This document shows, in pieces, positions 22,148-31,792 of a stretch of DNA of 64,000 bases. The notes below the pieces were generated by a model. That model did no database searches, was not told the DNA's origin, and was given only the letters and a program-made list of their open reading frames with translations. Position 1 is the stretch's first letter; each line of letters starts with the position of its first letter. Both the position numbers and the translations under genes were made by a program. Where the stretch lies: positions 248,001 to 312,000 of the forward strand of contig JAHBBC010000025.1 of the NCBI GenBank assembly GCA_019915015.1, given 5' to 3'. This DNA is from Auriscalpium vulgare (taxonomy: Eukaryota > Basidiomycota > Agaricomycetes > Russulales > Auriscalpiaceae).

Positions 22148-23498
22148 TGATACGCCTGCTACGCGTGTGGCTACTGTTTGCGCATTTTCGATGCACTGTG
22201 GCACTCGCACAGTGGCTCCGACCGTTGCCATGCATCCCCGACTCTATCGTTCTCGCCGAAACACTCGCACAACAGCTAGCTCTGTAGCTGTCCGCGCAAT
22301 TGTTCGCTGCAGTTCGCCGACGCTCGCTCTCACTCGCACATCATCCTACGACAGTCGCCGAAGTCACGCCACGTCCCCTGCACCCTAGTCACTCATCAGC
22401 AGTCAGACAATGTTCTCCCAAGGTCGCACCGACTCGCTATACGTTCAGGCGTGCATACACAGCTCGTGCACACTCGCACTCGACATCGCTGCTTCGCCCG
22501 AGCATCGCTACACGTTTGCATCGTTCGCCTGAGCCAGCCACGTCATCGCCGAGGTCGCCCGACTCGTCCGAGCATCTAGAGCAATCCATCAACTGCATAG
22601 TCCGTCGGATCTTGGCCATGTCTCACATCAATTAGCCCACATCACCGAAGCCAGAGCCATGAGATAGCAACCCCGTCCACGTCGTCGCAGTCGTTCGCCG
22701 GCGCTCGCCTGTACTCAGCGGACACAGCTGCACATGCCCGACCTCCCAGCGACTCAGAGATGCAGCGCAGACTCGCAGACCATCGAGCTATTGCCCAGCG
22801 ACATCGGAGACGATCCCCGAGCCCGAGACATCAGCGGACCGGATCAACGACCACTTTTGACGCGTCGCTGATGCGCCCCGAGTGTCCCGGAGACTTTGCT
22901 GGAGATATCTCCGCTTTTGTGTCTAGGCCTTTGATATCTCTTCTCTCTCATTCGCTATAATTCGCCGATGCTTCGCACGGCTTCGCTGACTGCATTGCAT
23001 GACTCGTGTAGCTACTCCGACGCATTTTCCCATGTATAAGTGTAGCTAGCAGTGTTTGCATGCGATAGGAACTTCTCCCCCCCAGAGACAGCACCTCAAA
23101 CCTCGAGAACTATCGTCTTTCATCTTCGCAGCGCATCGTTTAGCCCTTTTATCGACATCGACATTGCATTCACCTTCGCAGCGCATCGTTTACGCACTTG
23201 CATATTGAGAACCTTCGCCCTATCGTCGCCCATCGTCGCCCAGCGTCGCCTATCGTCCCCAACCTTCGCCCTACCTCCCCGACTCTCGCTACGCCACCCC
23301 AAGCCTTGTATTGCCGCCCACACCTTCGCCGACACTCACCCCCCATTCCCCGTCGCTCGCTACACTTCCCCAGTGACAGCTGCGACTCTCCGAGCCCCCT
23401 GGTAGACCTGGGACACGCCCCCCAACTAAAACAGTACTACTCGACGAGCAGGGTTTGGTTTTGTCATCTGACCGCCTGTCCGACGAGTTTGGTCATCA
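22148..23498 (+). repeat. 5' LTR of element 2
   Basis: Begins TGATACGCC and ends GGTCATCA. Four to five 10-bp units of the form TATCGTCGCC lie at 23220-23262. The primer-binding region follows at 23499 (TTTGTGGAGCCC). Confidence 0.93.
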
Positions 23499-23501
23499 TT
23501 T

Positions 23502-26150
23502 GTGGAGCCCACCGCGAGGGGCACTACCAGAATTCTTCCAGGACGCTCATCCTCGACTCCCCCCTCTCGTCGACATCGCTATCCGACTCGCGTCTCGTCG
23601 CTCGCAGAGGAGCTACGTGAATCGTTTGTCGTTTGGCCCCCCAGTCCAGGAGAACTTTTTTCCTCCGTTCCCAGTCCTTTTGCAACACACAACAACCTCT
23701 CCGACGTCTCGCACAGCGACAGCGAGGTTCAGCAAATTTTAGGAGACCTTTCACCGTTCCCTGGAGCCGCTACACCATCGCCTTTGCATCGCTCGCAATC
23801 GCATCGCACACCCGATCGCACACCCCCGTCGCCGTCGCCACAGCCGTTATCGCCACCTCGTAATCTCACCGATCGCCTTGCATCACGTCCGACATCGTCT
23901 ATCGTCAATCCACTCCCTACAACTGCCCTACCCACTCCAGTCAATCCCCTACCTCGTCGCATCATGGCTACTCCCGCTATGCCCGCCCGTGGTGATCGCA
24001 CCGCTCCAACATTTACGCCCGAGCAGCCCCGATCGATTAGGCGATTTTTCGCCGACCTCGAGATCTTGTTCCTGCGTTGTGCCGTCGCCGATGGCGAAGC
24101 AAAGAAGCAATGGGCGCAGAGCTATGTCCCAATTGAAGTCGCCGACCTTTTCGACGCTATGCCCGAGTTCACCGACGCAACCAAGACGTACAAGGACTTC
24201 AAGGAAGCCGTTGCAAAGCTCTACCCAGGAGCTAGTGAAGACAAGGCGTACTCTGTCGCCGATCTCGAGCGCTTGGTCGCTGACCGCCATCGGAGAGGCA
24301 TCGCGACTATCGAAGAGTTTGCTGCGTTCCATCGAGACTTCCTAGCCATCTCCAGCTACCTCATCCGCCATCGCCGACTCTCCGACCTGCAGCAACAGCG
24401 CGAGTTCGTTCGTGCATTCCCACCCGAGCTCTGGAAGTTCGTCCATGCTCGCTTGCAGATCAAGAAACCAGATCACGAGCCTGAGGACCCGTATCTCGTC
24501 GCAGACGTTAAGGACGCAGCCAATTATGTTCTCCATGACACAGCAGCACCGTCCGTGCACACCGACTCGACCAGCATCGCCAGTTCGTCGCTAGCGTCCG
24601 CTCCAGCAATCAAGACCGAGGAGCTACTCGCTACGCTCGTCCGATCGCTCACGCAAGCAGTCCAGGCGAACGCTATCGCTCCAGCGACGTCCACCACGAA
24701 TTCGCCCGCGCCCACCGACGCTCCTCGTCGAGACAATCGCTGCCATTACTGTGGCATCGCCGAGCATCGTATAGTGCAATGCCCCACCGTCGACGAAGAC
24801 ATTCGCACAGGATATGTCAAGCGCAATCATGAAGGTCGTGTTATCCTAGCCAGCGGTGCCTTCGTTCCGACCTCGATTGTCGGCAGCTATCTTCGCGAAC
24901 GTGTTATGGAATGGCACAGGCGAAATCCAGGCCAGCGCGCCCAAGCGCAGATGATGGTCGCAATCGAACCGCTATCGACGTTCACGCTCTCCACCGACGA
25001 TCGCATCGCTGCTCTCGAAGCTGAGCTGTCTGCACTGCGAGGCTCACGCGAGTCGTACAAGCTGGTCTTCGACGGCGTTGAAGTGCCCTCTCGTCGACCT
25101 GCGGCCGCAAAGCCTGCGCATAACCCAGCAGCTTCCACCCGAGACGTTCGCGCTCCAGCCACGAGCCATACGCCGCAAGTTCCCCGAGCACCAGTGCACC
25201 CTTTCGCCGAAGCACGCGACGCTACTACAGCCCCAGTCAAGCCTCGTTTCGTCCCAACGAACCCGCCTAGACCACCGGCAAACGCTCGCGACGGTGCATA
25301 CAAGACAAACGCGCCGGTACACAAGGCAGAGATTGCAGACAAAGTCTTCGCCCGCTCGATGAAAGCCAGTTCGATTACGCTCACACCCGAGGAGCTCCTA
25401 TCGCTTTCGCCAGAGGTTCGCGCCAAGTACCGCGACGCCGTAACACCTCGCCGATCAGCAAATGAGCAAGTCACGTACACTATGTCCACTTTCGACGAAG
25501 TCGCAGAAGCTGTCGTCTCGCCCGAGGCAGCTATCGCAGAAGCTGAAGCCAGGACCTTTGCCAACTTTGTCCCCGCTCCTCGCGTCATCGCACCCGATCG
25601 AAGCAACCCTCCGCCTGGTGTTTTAGTCCTCGACGACCCGTACGAATCATATCTAATGGATCTCTCGCCTGAGGAGGAGCCAAAGACCCTCACAGTCGCC
25701 CGAGAATCGGCAGCGCTTCGCTCGATCGACGCGATCATCGACAACAAGGATACAGTTGAATGTTTGCTGGACCCAGGCTCGCAGATCATATCTATGTCTG
25801 AGGAAATTTGCCATCATCTCGGTCTCGCCTACGACCCCTCGATTCGCATTCGCGTTCAAAGTGCCAATACACATTTCGACAGCTCGCTTGGTTTAGCTCG
25901 CAACGTCCCAGTCAAAATAGCGAACATCACCATCTATTTGCAGATACATGTCATCCGCAACGTCGCCTATGACATCCTACTTGGTCGCCCATTCGACGCG
26001 TTGACAGAGAGCATCGTGCGCAACTTCAAGAATGAAGATCAGACGATTACCTTGCGTTGCCCGAACTCGACGAGCGTGACGACCGTGCCTACATTCGCCC
26101 GAGGGAAGCATCGATTTCGAGTCCCCGCTGAGACAATATTCACTGCTTGA
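23502..26150 (+). CDS. gag: Gag with C-terminal protease of element 2
   Basis: This 882-codon open frame starts at a GTG four bases inside the LTR; the first ATG is at 23964 (codon 155). Layout equals that of element 1: Ser/Pro/Arg-rich leader, capsid-like helices, zinc knuckle C-X2-C-X4-H-X4-C near residue 413, Pro/Ala-rich linker, and a protease with the loop LLDPGSQI near residue 755 and ILLGRPF later. Compared with element 1 most differences cluster in the linker at residues about 530-590 (for example AHNPAAS versus AQVPAAA). Stop TGA is at 26148-26150, preceded by ACT GCT and followed by A; pol is open in the +1 frame from 26080. Confidence 0.9.
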   Translation: MEPTARGTTRILPGRSSSTPPSRRHRYPTRVSSLAEELRESFVVWPPSPGELFSSVPSPFATHNNLSDVSHSDSEVQQILGDLSPFPGAATPSPLHRSQSHRTPDRTPPSPSPQPLSPPRNLTDRLASRPTSSIVNPLPTTALPTPVNPLPRRIMATPAMPARGDRTAPTFTPEQPRSIRRFFADLEILFLRCAVADGEAKKQWAQSYVPIEVADLFDAMPEFTDATKTYKDFKEAVAKLYPGASEDKAYSVADLERLVADRHRRGIATIEEFAAFHRDFLAISSYLIRHRRLSDLQQQREFVRAFPPELWKFVHARLQIKKPDHEPEDPYLVADVKDAANYVLHDTAAPSVHTDSTSIASSSLASAPAIKTEELLATLVRSLTQAVQANAIAPATSTTNSPAPTDAPRRDNRCHYCGIAEHRIVQCPTVDEDIRTGYVKRNHEGRVILASGAFVPTSIVGSYLRERVMEWHRRNPGQRAQAQMMVAIEPLSTFTLSTDDRIAALEAELSALRGSRESYKLVFDGVEVPSRRPAAAKPAHNPAASTRDVRAPATSHTPQVPRAPVHPFAEARDATTAPVKPRFVPTNPPRPPANARDGAYKTNAPVHKAEIADKVFARSMKASSITLTPEELLSLSPEVRAKYRDAVTPRRSANEQVTYTMSTFDEVAEAVVSPEAAIAEAEARTFANFVPAPRVIAPDRSNPPPGVLVLDDPYESYLMDLSPEEEPKTLTVARESAALRSIDAIIDNKDTVECLLDPGSQIISMSEEICHHLGLAYDPSIRIRVQSANTHFDSSLGLARNVPVKIANITIYLQIHVIRNVAYDILLGRPFDALTESIVRNFKNEDQTITLRCPNSTSVTTVPTFARGKHRFRVPAETIFTA

Positions 26151-29100
26151 ACATCTCGCCGACGGAGAAGAAGTCGCCCTCATTCTAGAAGGCGACGATC
26201 AAAATGTCCGCGCTATCGCATATACCACACTCGACTCGGCGGACGAGTCTTCGCTTCAATTCGCCTATTTGACCGCTTCCGACGTTCGCTCTTTACTCCC
26301 CGATCATGCTATGCCTTCCTCTTTCACTCTATTATCTCCCGATTCCGCCCCGACTATTGCAGCAACTCGCCCAACGTTCCCTACCGCTTCTAAGCCAAAT
26401 ATTTGTTCGCACACTTTGCCTGAGTTCTCGCCCGATACCCCCGACCTCCCAACTCGCTCCACGTTCGCCAAGCGCAAGTACAAACCTGTCTCGCAGAAGG
26501 TCAAGCCGATCCTAGGTTCAGTCGCAGAAGAATTTCGCATCATCCGAGACATCAAAGGAGACCCGCTCGCATCGCTACCTTATCTCCCGACACATCCGAC
26601 GCCGTTTACTCCCACAGGACGCTACACACAAGAACGCAAAGGCACTGTTGATCGCCAAGAGTGCTATGCGTTCCTACAGCCAGCTGAACGCGACCTGCTT
26701 CATCATGTAATCGCAGTGCACAACGACGCATTCGCCTGGGACGACACTGAGCGAGGCAGCTTCAAGCGAGAGTTCTTTCCACCTGTACAGATCCCTGTCG
26801 TACCGCATACACCCTGGGTACAGCGAAATATTCCGATTCCACCTGGCATTTACAAGGAAGTCTGTGCACTCATTCGTCGCAAGATGGATGCGGGCACCTA
26901 CGAGCCTTCGAACTCATCCTATCGCTCTCGCTGGTTTTGTGTCGCAAAGAAAGACGGAAAGTCGCTGCGAATCGTACACAGTCTCGAGCCTCTCAACGCC
27001 GTCACAATCGCGCACTCTGGAGTCCCCCCGACGCCGGAGCATCTCGCCGAACAGTTTGGTGGTCGCGCATGCGGAGGAATCCTCGATTTATACGTTGGCT
27101 ACGACGAGCGACTTATCGACGAACGCTCCCGAGATCTCACGACGTTCCAGACGCCCTTTGGAGCCCAACGACTTGTCACCCTTCCGATGGGTTGGACGAA
27201 CTCAGTGCCTATTTTCCACGACGATGTCACACATATTCTGCAGCCCGAGATTCCAGCGATTACAGTCCCCTACATCGACGACGTACCACTCAAAGGACCT
27301 GCGACCGAGTACCCCGACGAAAATGGCATCGCTGAAGCTATCCCCGAGAACGCAGGGATTCGCCGATTTGTCTGGGAGCATTTCCAGAACGTCAATCGCA
27401 TATTGCAGCGCATGAAGTACTCTGGAGGAACGTTCTCTGGAACCAAGTCGATCCTCATCAGCCGCGAGTTCACCGTTCTAGGGCATCGATGCACACCAGA
27501 CGGACGTCGCCCCGACGACTCGACCGTCTCAGTGATCCGCAACTGGGGCCCTTGTAAAGACCTCTCGGACGTTCGCGCATTCCTAGGAACCATCGGAGTT
27601 TGTCGCATATTCATTGATTCGTTCGCCAAACGCGCACACGTCTTGACGCATCTCACTCGCAAAGGTGTCCCGTTCGAGTTCGGACCACAGCACATAGCAG
27701 CGCAAGAGGATCTCAAAGCAGCTTTATTAGCATCGCCAGCACTGCGCGCTATTGATTACGAGTCGCCCGACCCTGTTATCCTCGCTGTCGATTCGTCCTA
27801 CATCGCTATCGGGTATATCTTAGCTCAAGACGTCGAGACACCCAAAAGGAAGATTCGCTATGTCAATCGTTTCGGGTCGATCACGCTGAACGACCGAGAG
27901 CGTCGCTTCTCTCAGCCTAAACTCGAGATCTATGGCTTATTTCGCTCTCTGCGCACACTCCGCCTTTATTTAATCGGTGTCCGCAACCTGATAGTTGAAG
28001 TTGACGCGACTGCGATTAAGGGAATGCTCAAGAATCCCGACCTCGTCCCCAGCGCCAGCATCAACCGATGGATTCTCGCTATCATTACTTTCCACTTCGT
28101 CCTCCGCCACGTACCAGGTATCAGCCATGGCCCCGACGGTCTCTCAAGACATCGCGACGAATCGCCTAAGCAGTCCGAGCACGACGACGACTTCGACGAC
28201 TGGCTAGACAATGTACACGGCTTCCTTCATATAATTTATCCCTCGCCTTCAGCCTTTCGATCGCGCATACTCGCCCCGCCCACCCACCCTTCGCCGATAC
28301 TCGCTACGTTCTCGCAGACCGAGGACGGTCCTGAAATCAGTGAGGAGGAGGTGCCCGAGCTCAGCTACGACGACGTCCCTCGCTCTGACTCGGCGAAAGC
28401 CCACGACAAGCGCGTACAAGCAGTCCACGATTGGCACGAGAACCCAGTACGCCCAGCTCAGATGTCCGAGGCAGAATTAGCAACATTCATCCGCTACGCG
28501 ACTCGCTTTTTCATTGACGACACTCGCCTATGGCGCCGCAGTCCCGACGGTGCACACAAGCTCGTAATTCAGCCAGCCAGTCGACTCAGAGTACTCGCAG
28601 AATGTCACGATCGAGCTGGACATCGCGGAATCTTCGCTACAAAATCGCTCATACAGGAACGCTTCTGGTGGCCGGCGTCCGAGGCCGACATCATGTGGTA
28701 TGTTCGCAGCTGCCTCATCTGCCAGCAACGCCAAAAGCGACAAGTTCTTATGCGCCCGACCGTCGCACCGCCTGCCGCACTCTTTGCCAAGATCTACGTC
28801 GACACTATGCATATGCCGCCCTCGAATGGTTATCGCTACATCGTTCAAGGTCGCTGTTCGCTCACGCACTACCCCGAGTTTCGCCTATTGCGACGCGAGA
28901 CAGCCAAAGCCATCGCAGACTGGGTCTTTGAAGACATCCTATGTCGCTGGGGTTCGCTCAGCGAGATTGTTACAGACAACGGCGGTCCATTTGTCAAAGC
29001 TCTCGACTACCTATCGAAGAAGTACAACGTCCGACATATTCGCATCAGTGGCTACAACTCCCGAGCAAATGGAATCGTAGAACGTGCACATTTCGACGTA

Positions 29101-29802
29101 CGACAAGCCCTATACAAGTCCTGCGATGGAGAACAGAATCGCTGGTCGACAGCGGCGCACACCGTTTTCTGGTCCGAGCGACTGACGACTCGCCGTCGCA
29201 TGGGTTGCTCGCCCTACTTCGCTGTTACAGGCTGCCACCCGCTGATTCCCCTCGATATCTCGGAGGCAACGTACCTTCTTCTTGCACCAACATCGATCCT
29301 CTCGACCACCGATCTCATCGCGCGCCGCGCTATAGCACTGCAGAAACGACATGAACATGTCGCAGAACTTCGCTCAACAGTCTATGAACATCGGCTTGCC
29401 ACCGCGAAACGTTTTGAGCAAGAACACGCCGCTACCATCCGAGATTTCGACTTCAAGCAAGGAGCGCTAGTGCTTATTCGTCACACAGCAATCGAGAAGT
29501 CGCTGAACCGCAAGATGCGCGCTCGGTACCTTGGTCCGCTCGTAGTCATATCAAGGAACCGTGGAGGTGCCTATCTTGTCGCCGAGCTCGACGGTTCTGT
29601 TTTCGATCGCCCTATAGCAGCATTCCGAGTCATCCCATTCTTTGCACGCAAGGAGATTAAGCTCAGTCTCGACGCTATCGACATAGACACAGCCCGACTC
29701 CGTGACCTCGAAGCCTCGCAGTCCCTAGGAGATGACGACGATCTTGAAACACTGCCAATCGCCGAAAACGACGAGCCCGATCATGCACAAGTTGAAGACT
29801 AG
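26080..29802 (+). CDS. pol: Pol of element 2: reverse transcriptase, RNase H, integrase
   Basis: The frame is open from 26080 (just after a TGA at 26077) to 29802. The 71-nt overlap with gag and the lack of an early ATG point to a +1 frameshifted Gag-Pol. Catalytic features seen are RT YIDDV at about 27272; RNase H acidic residues in VDSSY, KLEIYGL, VEVDAT and GPDGLSR; integrase zinc module starting at HDRAGHRG with CLICQQ; and integrase D, D, E in IYVDTMHM, IVTDNGG and GIVERAHF. Between RNase H and integrase there is an acidic spacer (TEDGPEISEEE) whose DNA nearly repeats the polypurine-tract region. There is no chromodomain. All catalytic residues are present, so the enzyme looks functional. 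Confidence 0.92.
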   Translation, partial: RPCLHSPEGSIDFESPLRQYSLLEHLADGEEVALILEGDDQNVRAIAYTTLDSADESSLQFAYLTASDVRSLLPDHAMPSSFTLLSPDSAPTIAATRPTFPTASKPNICSHTLPEFSPDTPDLPTRSTFAKRKYKPVSQKVKPILGSVAEEFRIIRDIKGDPLASLPYLPTHPTPFTPTGRYTQERKGTVDRQECYAFLQPAERDLLHHVIAVHNDAFAWDDTERGSFKREFFPPVQIPVVPHTPWVQRNIPIPPGIYKEVCALIRRKMDAGTYEPSNSSYRSRWFCVAKKDGKSLRIVHSLEPLNAVTIAHSGVPPTPEHLAEQFGGRACGGILDLYVGYDERLIDERSRDLTTFQTPFGAQRLVTLPMGWTNSVPIFHDDVTHILQPEIPAITVPYIDDVPLKGPATEYPDENGIAEAIPENAGIRRFVWEHFQNVNRILQRMKYSGGTFSGTKSILISREFTVLGHRCTPDGRRPDDSTVSVIRNWGPCKDLSDVRAFLGTIGVCRIFIDSFAKRAHVLTHLTRKGVPFEFGPQHIAAQEDLKAALLASPALRAIDYESPDPVILAVDSSYIAIGYILAQDVETPKRKIRYVNRFGSITLNDRERRFSQPKLEIYGLFRSLRTLRLYLIGVRNLIVEVDATAIKGMLKNPDLVPSASINRWILAIITFHFVLRHVPGISHGPDGLSRHRDESPKQSEHDDDFDDWLDNVHGFLHIIYPSPSAFRSRILAPPTHPSPILATFSQTEDGPEISEEEVPELSYDDVPRSDSAKAHDKRVQAVHDWHENPVRPAQMSEAELATFIRYATRFFIDDTRLWRRSPDGAHKLVIQPASRLRVLAECHDRAGHRGIFATKSLIQERFWWPASEADIMWYVRSCLICQQRQKRQVLMRPTVAPPAALFAKIYVDTMHMPPSNGYRYIVQGRCSLTHYPEFRLLRRETAKAIADWVFEDILCRWGSLSEIVTDNGGPFVKALDYLSKKYNVRHIRISGYNSRANGIVERAHFDVRQALYKSCDGEQNRWSTAAHTVFWSERLTTRRRMGCSPYFAVTGCHPLIPLDISEATYLLLAPTSILSTTDLIARRAIALQKRHEHVAELRSTVYEHRLATAKRFEQEHAATIRDFDFKQGALVLIRHTAIEKSLNRKMRARYLGPLVVISRNRGGAYLVAELDGSVFDRPIAAFRVIPFFARKEIKLSLDAIDIDTARLRDLEASQSLGDDDDLETLPIAENDEPDHAQVED
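28317..28352 (+). other. candidate central polypurine tract inside pol of element 2
   Basis: This 36-nt segment nearly repeats the segment ending at the 3' LTR (30033-30067): both have GACCGAGGACGGTC, a 6-nt variable core, then TCAGTGAGGAGGAG. A second internal polypurine tract is known in Ty1 and lentiviruses; function here is inference. Element 1 has the equivalent at about 14273-14308 on the minus strand. Confidence 0.45.
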
Positions 29803-30067
29803 GCACCAGTCAAACATCGCCAGGATACCCTTTCGTTTGCCAATGACTTCCCTTTATTTCCCTCTATCTGTTTCACCCTTTTCCCAGCTCATTTTGTTCA
29901 TCTCACTATTCCAGAGACCAAGAAGGGACATTTTACCTATGTGATTACTTCTCCTATGCCTTCCCTTTTTGCTCCGTTTCATCGCCACACTTCCCCGAGA
30001 TCTAGGACGCACTCGCCAACGGCATACGCAATGACCGAGGACGGTCAAGACTTCAGTGAGGAGGAGA
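29803..30067 (+). other. pol-to-3' LTR spacer with polypurine tract (element 2)
   Basis: This non-coding 265-bp spacer ends in the purine run CAGTGAGGAGGAGA directly before the 3' LTR. It is 59 bp longer than in element 1; the additional bases lie around 29943-30003. Confidence 0.75.
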
Positions 30068-31418
30068 TGATACGCCTGCTACGCGTGTGGCTACTGTTTG
30101 CGCATTTTCGATGCACTGTGGCACTCGCACAGTGGCTCCGACCGTTGCCATGCATCCCCGACTCTATCGTTCTCGCCGAAACACTCGCACAACAGCTAGC
30201 TCTGTAGCTGTCCGCGCAATTGTTCGCTGCAGTTCGCCGACGCTCGCTCTCACTCGCACATCATCCTACGACAGTCGCCGAAGTCACGCCACGTCCCCTG
30301 CACCCTAGTCACTCATCAGCAGTCAGACAATGTTCTCCCAAGGTCGCACCGACTCGCTATACGTTCAGGCGTGCATACACAGCTCGTGCACACTCGCACT
30401 CGACATCGCTGCTTCGCCCGAGCATCGCTACACGTTTGCATCGTTCGCCTGAGCCAGCCACGTCATCGCCGAGGTCGCCCGACTCGTCCGAGCATCTAGA
30501 GCAATCCATCAACTGCATAGTCCGTCGGATCTTGGCCATGTCTCACATCAATTAGCCCACATCACCGAAGCCAGAGCCATGAGATAGCAACCCCGTCCAC
30601 GTCGTCGCAGTCGTTCGCCGGCGCTCGCCTGTACTCAGCGGACACAGCTGCACATGCCCGACCTCCCAGCGACTCAGAGATGCAGCGCAGACTCGCAGAC
30701 CATCGAGCTATTGCCCAGCGACATCGGAGACGATCCCCGAGCCCGAGACATCAGCGGACCGGATCAACGACCACTTTTGACGCGTCGCTGATGCGCCCCG
30801 AGTGTCCCGGAGACTTTGCTGGAGATATCTCCGCTTTTGTGTCTAGGCCTTTGATATCTCTTCTCTCTCATTCGCTATAATTCGCCGATGCTTCGCACGG
30901 CTTCGCTGACTGCATTGCATGACTCGTGTAGCTACTCCGACGCATTTTCCCATGTATAAGTGTAGCTAGCAGTGTTTGCATGCGATAGGAACTTCTCCCC
31001 CCCAGAGACAGCACCTCAAACCTCGAGAACTATCGTCTTTCATCTTCGCAGCGCATCGTTTAGCCCTTTTATCGACATCGACATTGCATTCACCTTCGCA
31101 GCGCATCGTTTACGCACTTGCATATTGAGAACCTTCGCCCTATCGTCGCCCATCGTCGCCCAGCGTCGCCTATCGTCCCCAACCTTCGCCCTACCTCCCC
31201 GACTCTCGCTACGCCACCCCAAGCCTTGTATTGCCGCCCACACCTTCGCCGACACTCACCCCCCATTCCCCGTCGCTCGCTACACTTCCCCAGTGACAGC
31301 TGCGACTCTCCGAGCCCCCTGGTAGACCTGGGACACGCCCCCCAACTAAAACAGTACTACTCGACGAGCAGGGTTTGGTTTTGTCATCTGACCGCCTGTC
31401 CGACGAGTTTGGTCATCA
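30068..31418 (+). repeat. 3' LTR of element 2
   Basis: 1,351 bp, identical to 22148-23498 by line comparison. It is followed by the ACGG target duplicate at 31419-31422 and then by 88 bp of host DNA before the next element. Confidence 0.93.
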
Positions 31419-31510
31419 ACGGGTGTGTCGACAACAAGTGCACGCTCGTGCTCGCACTGACTGTCAGAATCGGCAGGCCAGAGGTAGCGGCACCTGGCCA
31501 TGGCCGCGCC

Positions 31511-31699
31511 TGTAAGGCGTGCGCCTTCCAGGAAGAATGAGAGTAGGGTTAGGGGAAGATAGGGTTATGAGTCAGCGAGGGTCATAGCGGTAGCGGGCCC
31601 GAGATGAGAGGCAGCTTTTTCACACTTGTACTACGACCATCTGAACAGAGACGGATCGTGTGTACTACGCGTGATCTAAGAAGCTACTACCACGTTACA
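31511..31699 (+). repeat. 5' LTR of element 3
   Basis: 189 bp. It contains two TAGGGTT motifs (31533-31575 region: TAGGGTTAGGGG and ATAGGGTTATG) that resemble telomere-repeat boxes. The bases after it (CTTTTTTACACACCC) lack the TGG expected of a tRNA primer-binding site. Confidence 0.92.
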
Positions 31700-31792
31700 C
31701 TTTTTTACACACCCATACATCTTTGTTATCATTTGGATAAAGAACGGACTGTAAGAGTCCAGTAACTTACACCGAGCGTCATCCGAAAGCGG

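Larger units (their letters stand above)
22148..31418 (+). mobile_element. LTR retrotransposon copy 2, same family as element 1 (9,271 bp)
   Basis: The LTRs are 22148-23498 and 30068-31418, each 1,351 bp and identical by line-by-line comparison (offset 7,920). The 4-bp target duplication is ACGG (22144-22147 and 31419-31422). Gag and pol are open. It lies in the opposite orientation to element 1, with about 1.7 kb between them. It differs from element 1 by scattered substitutions, one extra codon in gag, 1 bp per LTR and a 59-bp length difference just before the 3' LTR. Confidence 0.93.
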
